Of a stretch of DNA of 64,000 nucleotides, positions 62,076 to 64,000 are shown piece after piece. The position numbers were made by a program, and so were the translations under genes. Below the pieces are notes generated by a model that did not search any database, was not told the DNA's origin, and worked only from the letters and a program-made list of their open reading frames with translations. Numbering within the stretch: position 1 is the stretch's first letter; every line of letters begins with the position of its first letter. The stretch is taken from positions 1-64,000 of the forward strand of contig JBLHTU010000002.1 in NCBI GenBank assembly GCA_047627515.1, read 5' to 3'. This DNA comes from JAYPLE01 sp047627515. GTDB lineage: Bacteria > Bacteroidota > Bacteroidia > Cytophagales > Cyclobacteriaceae.

Positions 62076-64000
62076 CTAGAGATCATTTCTAAGCACTTCC
62101 AACGGTGAATGTTTTACCACATTTCTATTGTTAATAAGGCCAACAAATATGGAAATGCTGGTTACAGAAGCAAAAATGACTAAAATCTGTAGTGGATCTG
62201 GAATGAAAGTAAATTCAAATACAAATTTGCCGAGCAAAGTAGTGAAGATACTTGCTAAAAAAATACCAGAAAAAGCACCTAAGGACCCCAAAAACGCATA
62301 TTCGGCAAATGTAATTTTCCAGAGCTGAAAGCTTGAAGCACCTAATGTTCTCAATAGAACACTTTCTTGCATGCGTTGATATCTGCTTAGTACGATAGAT
62401 GAGATCAAAACGATCAAGCCAGTACCGATACTGAAAATGGCCATGAAACGAATAACGAAAGCAACCTTGCCTAGAATATCTTCTAGTGTTTTCAGTATGA
62501 GTTCCAAATCTATAATGCTGACGTTGGGAAACTGTCTGACGACTGCCTGCTGGAAGCGAGCGGAAACATCATTGCGGTCGATTCGAGTAATCAAGACATG
62601 GAATTGTGGTGCTTTCTCTAGTAAACCTGCAGGAAATAAGATCAAGAAGTTTGTTTGAACTCTCCGCCAATCGATGTCTCTAAATGACCCTACATAAGCT
62701 TTGATTTCGGCGCCTTGGACATTAAAGAGGATCTCATCACCAATTTTGAGTTCTAAATTCTCAGCGTAGCCTTTAGAAATAGAAATGAAAACAGAATCAG
62801 TGCCGGGCATATGTTGGCCTATCCATTCCCCTTCTACAATTTCCTCACTATCGATCAAGTGATCTCTGTATGTCACGCGATACTCTCTATTAAATGCCCA
62901 ATCGGGTAGATTTAGCGTAGTGTCGGTTTCTGCATCTGTTTTAGAATGGCCATTTACTTCTAGCAATCGCATGGTTACAATAGGCACATCTTGCATGACA
63001 GGCAAGTCATAATTCAAGGTCAATTCTTTAAGTTCTTCCTTTTGATCAGTCTGAATGTCAAATAAAACGGTATTTGGACGCTCAGATGCACCAGTTATGG
63101 ATACACGCTCGACCAATAGATCTTGCATGAAATACAGCATGCCTAAAAAAGCGGTACTCAGGCCAATTGTGGTAATCAGCACTACAGTTTGGTTGTTAGG
63201 CCTATATAAGTTTGAGAATCCCTGCCGCCACACATAGGCCATACGAGAGGGAATCACTTTTTTTACAAGAAAGACAAGCCCCGAACCCATCCCATACAGT
63301 AACAAAATGGACAGTAGTAGGATGCCAGCGTAGACCAAAGCCTCTAACGCGTTGCCTAATAGACCGAAGAGAGACAAATAAATAAACAGTATGATGGCTC
63401 CGACAACCATTGCCTGTGCTCGATCAATGCGGCCACGAGTAGCTTCATACCCCAATCTGATGGCTGATAATGGGCTCACTCTTCTTAGCGAGACAAGGGA
63501 GAGAAGGCCGAAAAGGACAGACACGAAAACACCGATTAGAACGCCACCGATTACGGATGGCCAGTAGATAGAAGTTGTAATATCAACCGGAATAAATGCA
63601 GCTGCGACAATTGGTAAATAGAGATGAATCAAAACGCCTAATGCGCTACCGATCACAGAACCTATTAGACCAAAGCCAGCGACCTGGTATAGAAAAATTA
63701 AGATCGCTTGATTAGCTTTCATACCAAGGCATCTTAGGACTGCAACTGTCTGGACTTTACTTTTCATATAGACATAGATGCTGCTAGCTACGCCCAAGCA
63801 CCCTAGCAGGAGAGCAGTATATGCGATCAATTCCAGAAAGGAAGACAGGTTTTTAAAAGCATCGCCAGTATCCGATTTTCTTTCTTCAATAGTGTCTACA
63901 TCGTAGCCTGCCTTATCGGCTTTTTCGTAAGCTTCAGCCCAAACATTTGCGGTATCAATGTCTGGATGAAACTGGAAATATATTTCATAGTTAATCCGCG
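62076..64000 (-). CDS. FtsX/MacB-type ABC transporter permease (N-terminus outside window)
   Basis: The C-terminal 641 residues of a large permease. The frame stays open to base 64000 (RINYEIYFQFHPDIDT at the edge), so the TTG near 63830 is not the start. Two FtsX-like membrane units are visible: helices around LIAYTALLLGCLGVASSIYVYMKSK followed by TVAVLRCLGMK, several more through about 62950-63500, an extracytoplasmic domain (TVLFDIQTDQKEELKELTLNYD to KIGDEILFNVQG), and a final three-helix unit with ESVLLRTLGASSFQLWKI. This fits the 10-helix YbbP-like permeases paired with a lipoprotein-export-type ATPase. Transported substrate unknown. Confidence 0.88.
   Translation of the reverse strand, partial: RINYEIYFQFHPDIDTANVWAEAYEKADKAGYDVDTIEERKSDTGDAFKNLSSFLELIAYTALLLGCLGVASSIYVYMKSKVQTVAVLRCLGMKANQAILIFLYQVAGFGLIGSVIGSALGVLIHLYLPIVAAAFIPVDITTSIYWPSVIGGVLIGVFVSVLFGLLSLVSLRRVSPLSAIRLGYEATRGRIDRAQAMVVGAIILFIYLSLFGLLGNALEALVYAGILLLSILLLYGMGSGLVFLVKKVIPSRMAYVWRQGFSNLYRPNNQTVVLITTIGLSTAFLGMLYFMQDLLVERVSITGASERPNTVLFDIQTDQKEELKELTLNYDLPVMQDVPIVTMRLLEVNGHSKTDAETDTTLNLPDWAFNREYRVTYRDHLIDSEEIVEGEWIGQHMPGTDSVFISISKGYAENLELKIGDEILFNVQGAEIKAYVGSFRDIDWRRVQTNFLILFPAGLLEKAPQFHVLITRIDRNDVSARFQQAVVRQFPNVSIIDLELILKTLEDILGKVAFVIRFMAIFSIGTGLIVLISSIVLSRYQRMQESVLLRTLGASSFQLWKITFAEYAFLGSLGAFSGIFLASIFTTLLGKFVFEFTFIPDPLQILVIFASVTSISIFVGLINNRNVVKHSPLEVLRNDL

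Overview
The window looks like a chromosomal segment of a free-living Bacteroidota bacterium, most likely a gliding or surface-secreting Cytophagales relative. The evidence is gldM and gldN at the left edge, a PorW/SprE-like protein, two beta-propeller/OmpA proteins of which one has the PorE layout, Bacteroidota-type promoters (TTTG, 19-21 bp, TAnnTTTG), almost no Shine-Dalgarno signals, and an ATP synthase operon that stops after the gamma subunit. The order-level assignment is inference. No CRISPR array, insertion sequence, rRNA or prophage block is visible.

Left part (1-10 kb): the end of the type IX secretion/gliding operon (gldM, gldN) closes with a hairpin terminator. Opposite it runs a tight set read as porW/sprE-like, then a class A penicillin-binding protein, then uvrC. 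Divergent from that set, an M23 peptidase and a bactofilin lead directly into atpZ, a small membrane protein, and atpB-E-F-H-A-G (10.5-16.1 kb). atpD and atpC do not follow; instead a UbiA-like membrane protein and a methyltransferase do.

17.5-23 kb: an ECF sigma factor, a likely anti-sigma factor, a DUF4097-type secreted protein and two small outer-membrane barrel candidates form one overlapping cluster. Opposite lie a THUMP-like methyltransferase and asd. At 23.2-30 kb sits a 2253-residue secreted protein built of 12 Ig-like units, five lamin-tail domains and a FlgD-like C-terminus. It is followed by a DksA-like regulator, scpB and a pseudouridine synthase.

32-40.5 kb: a three-gene minus-strand operon encodes a secreted TPR-CHAT cysteine peptidase, a PD40/OmpA envelope protein and a secreted helical plus propeller-like protein. 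It has a well-formed promoter. This is the best candidate for an undescribed system in the window. Just upstream are a perfect 20-bp palindrome, a very short reading frame, and a duplicated fragment of the 3' end and terminator of tRNA-Phe, which together suggest an old rearrangement or integration scar.

41-58.5 kb is mostly housekeeping: an Fe-S oxidoreductase pair, a PorE-like protein, an MFS transporter, purM, yraN, lipB, an exonuclease, RNase R, a polyprenyl synthetase, a rhomboid protease, cytidine deaminase, glnS, alkaline phosphatase and a VOC protein. At 58.6-61.2 kb an unrecognised multi-pass membrane protein is followed by its own decayed tandem copy. The window ends with a ureohydrolase and a truncated FtsX-type ABC permease.
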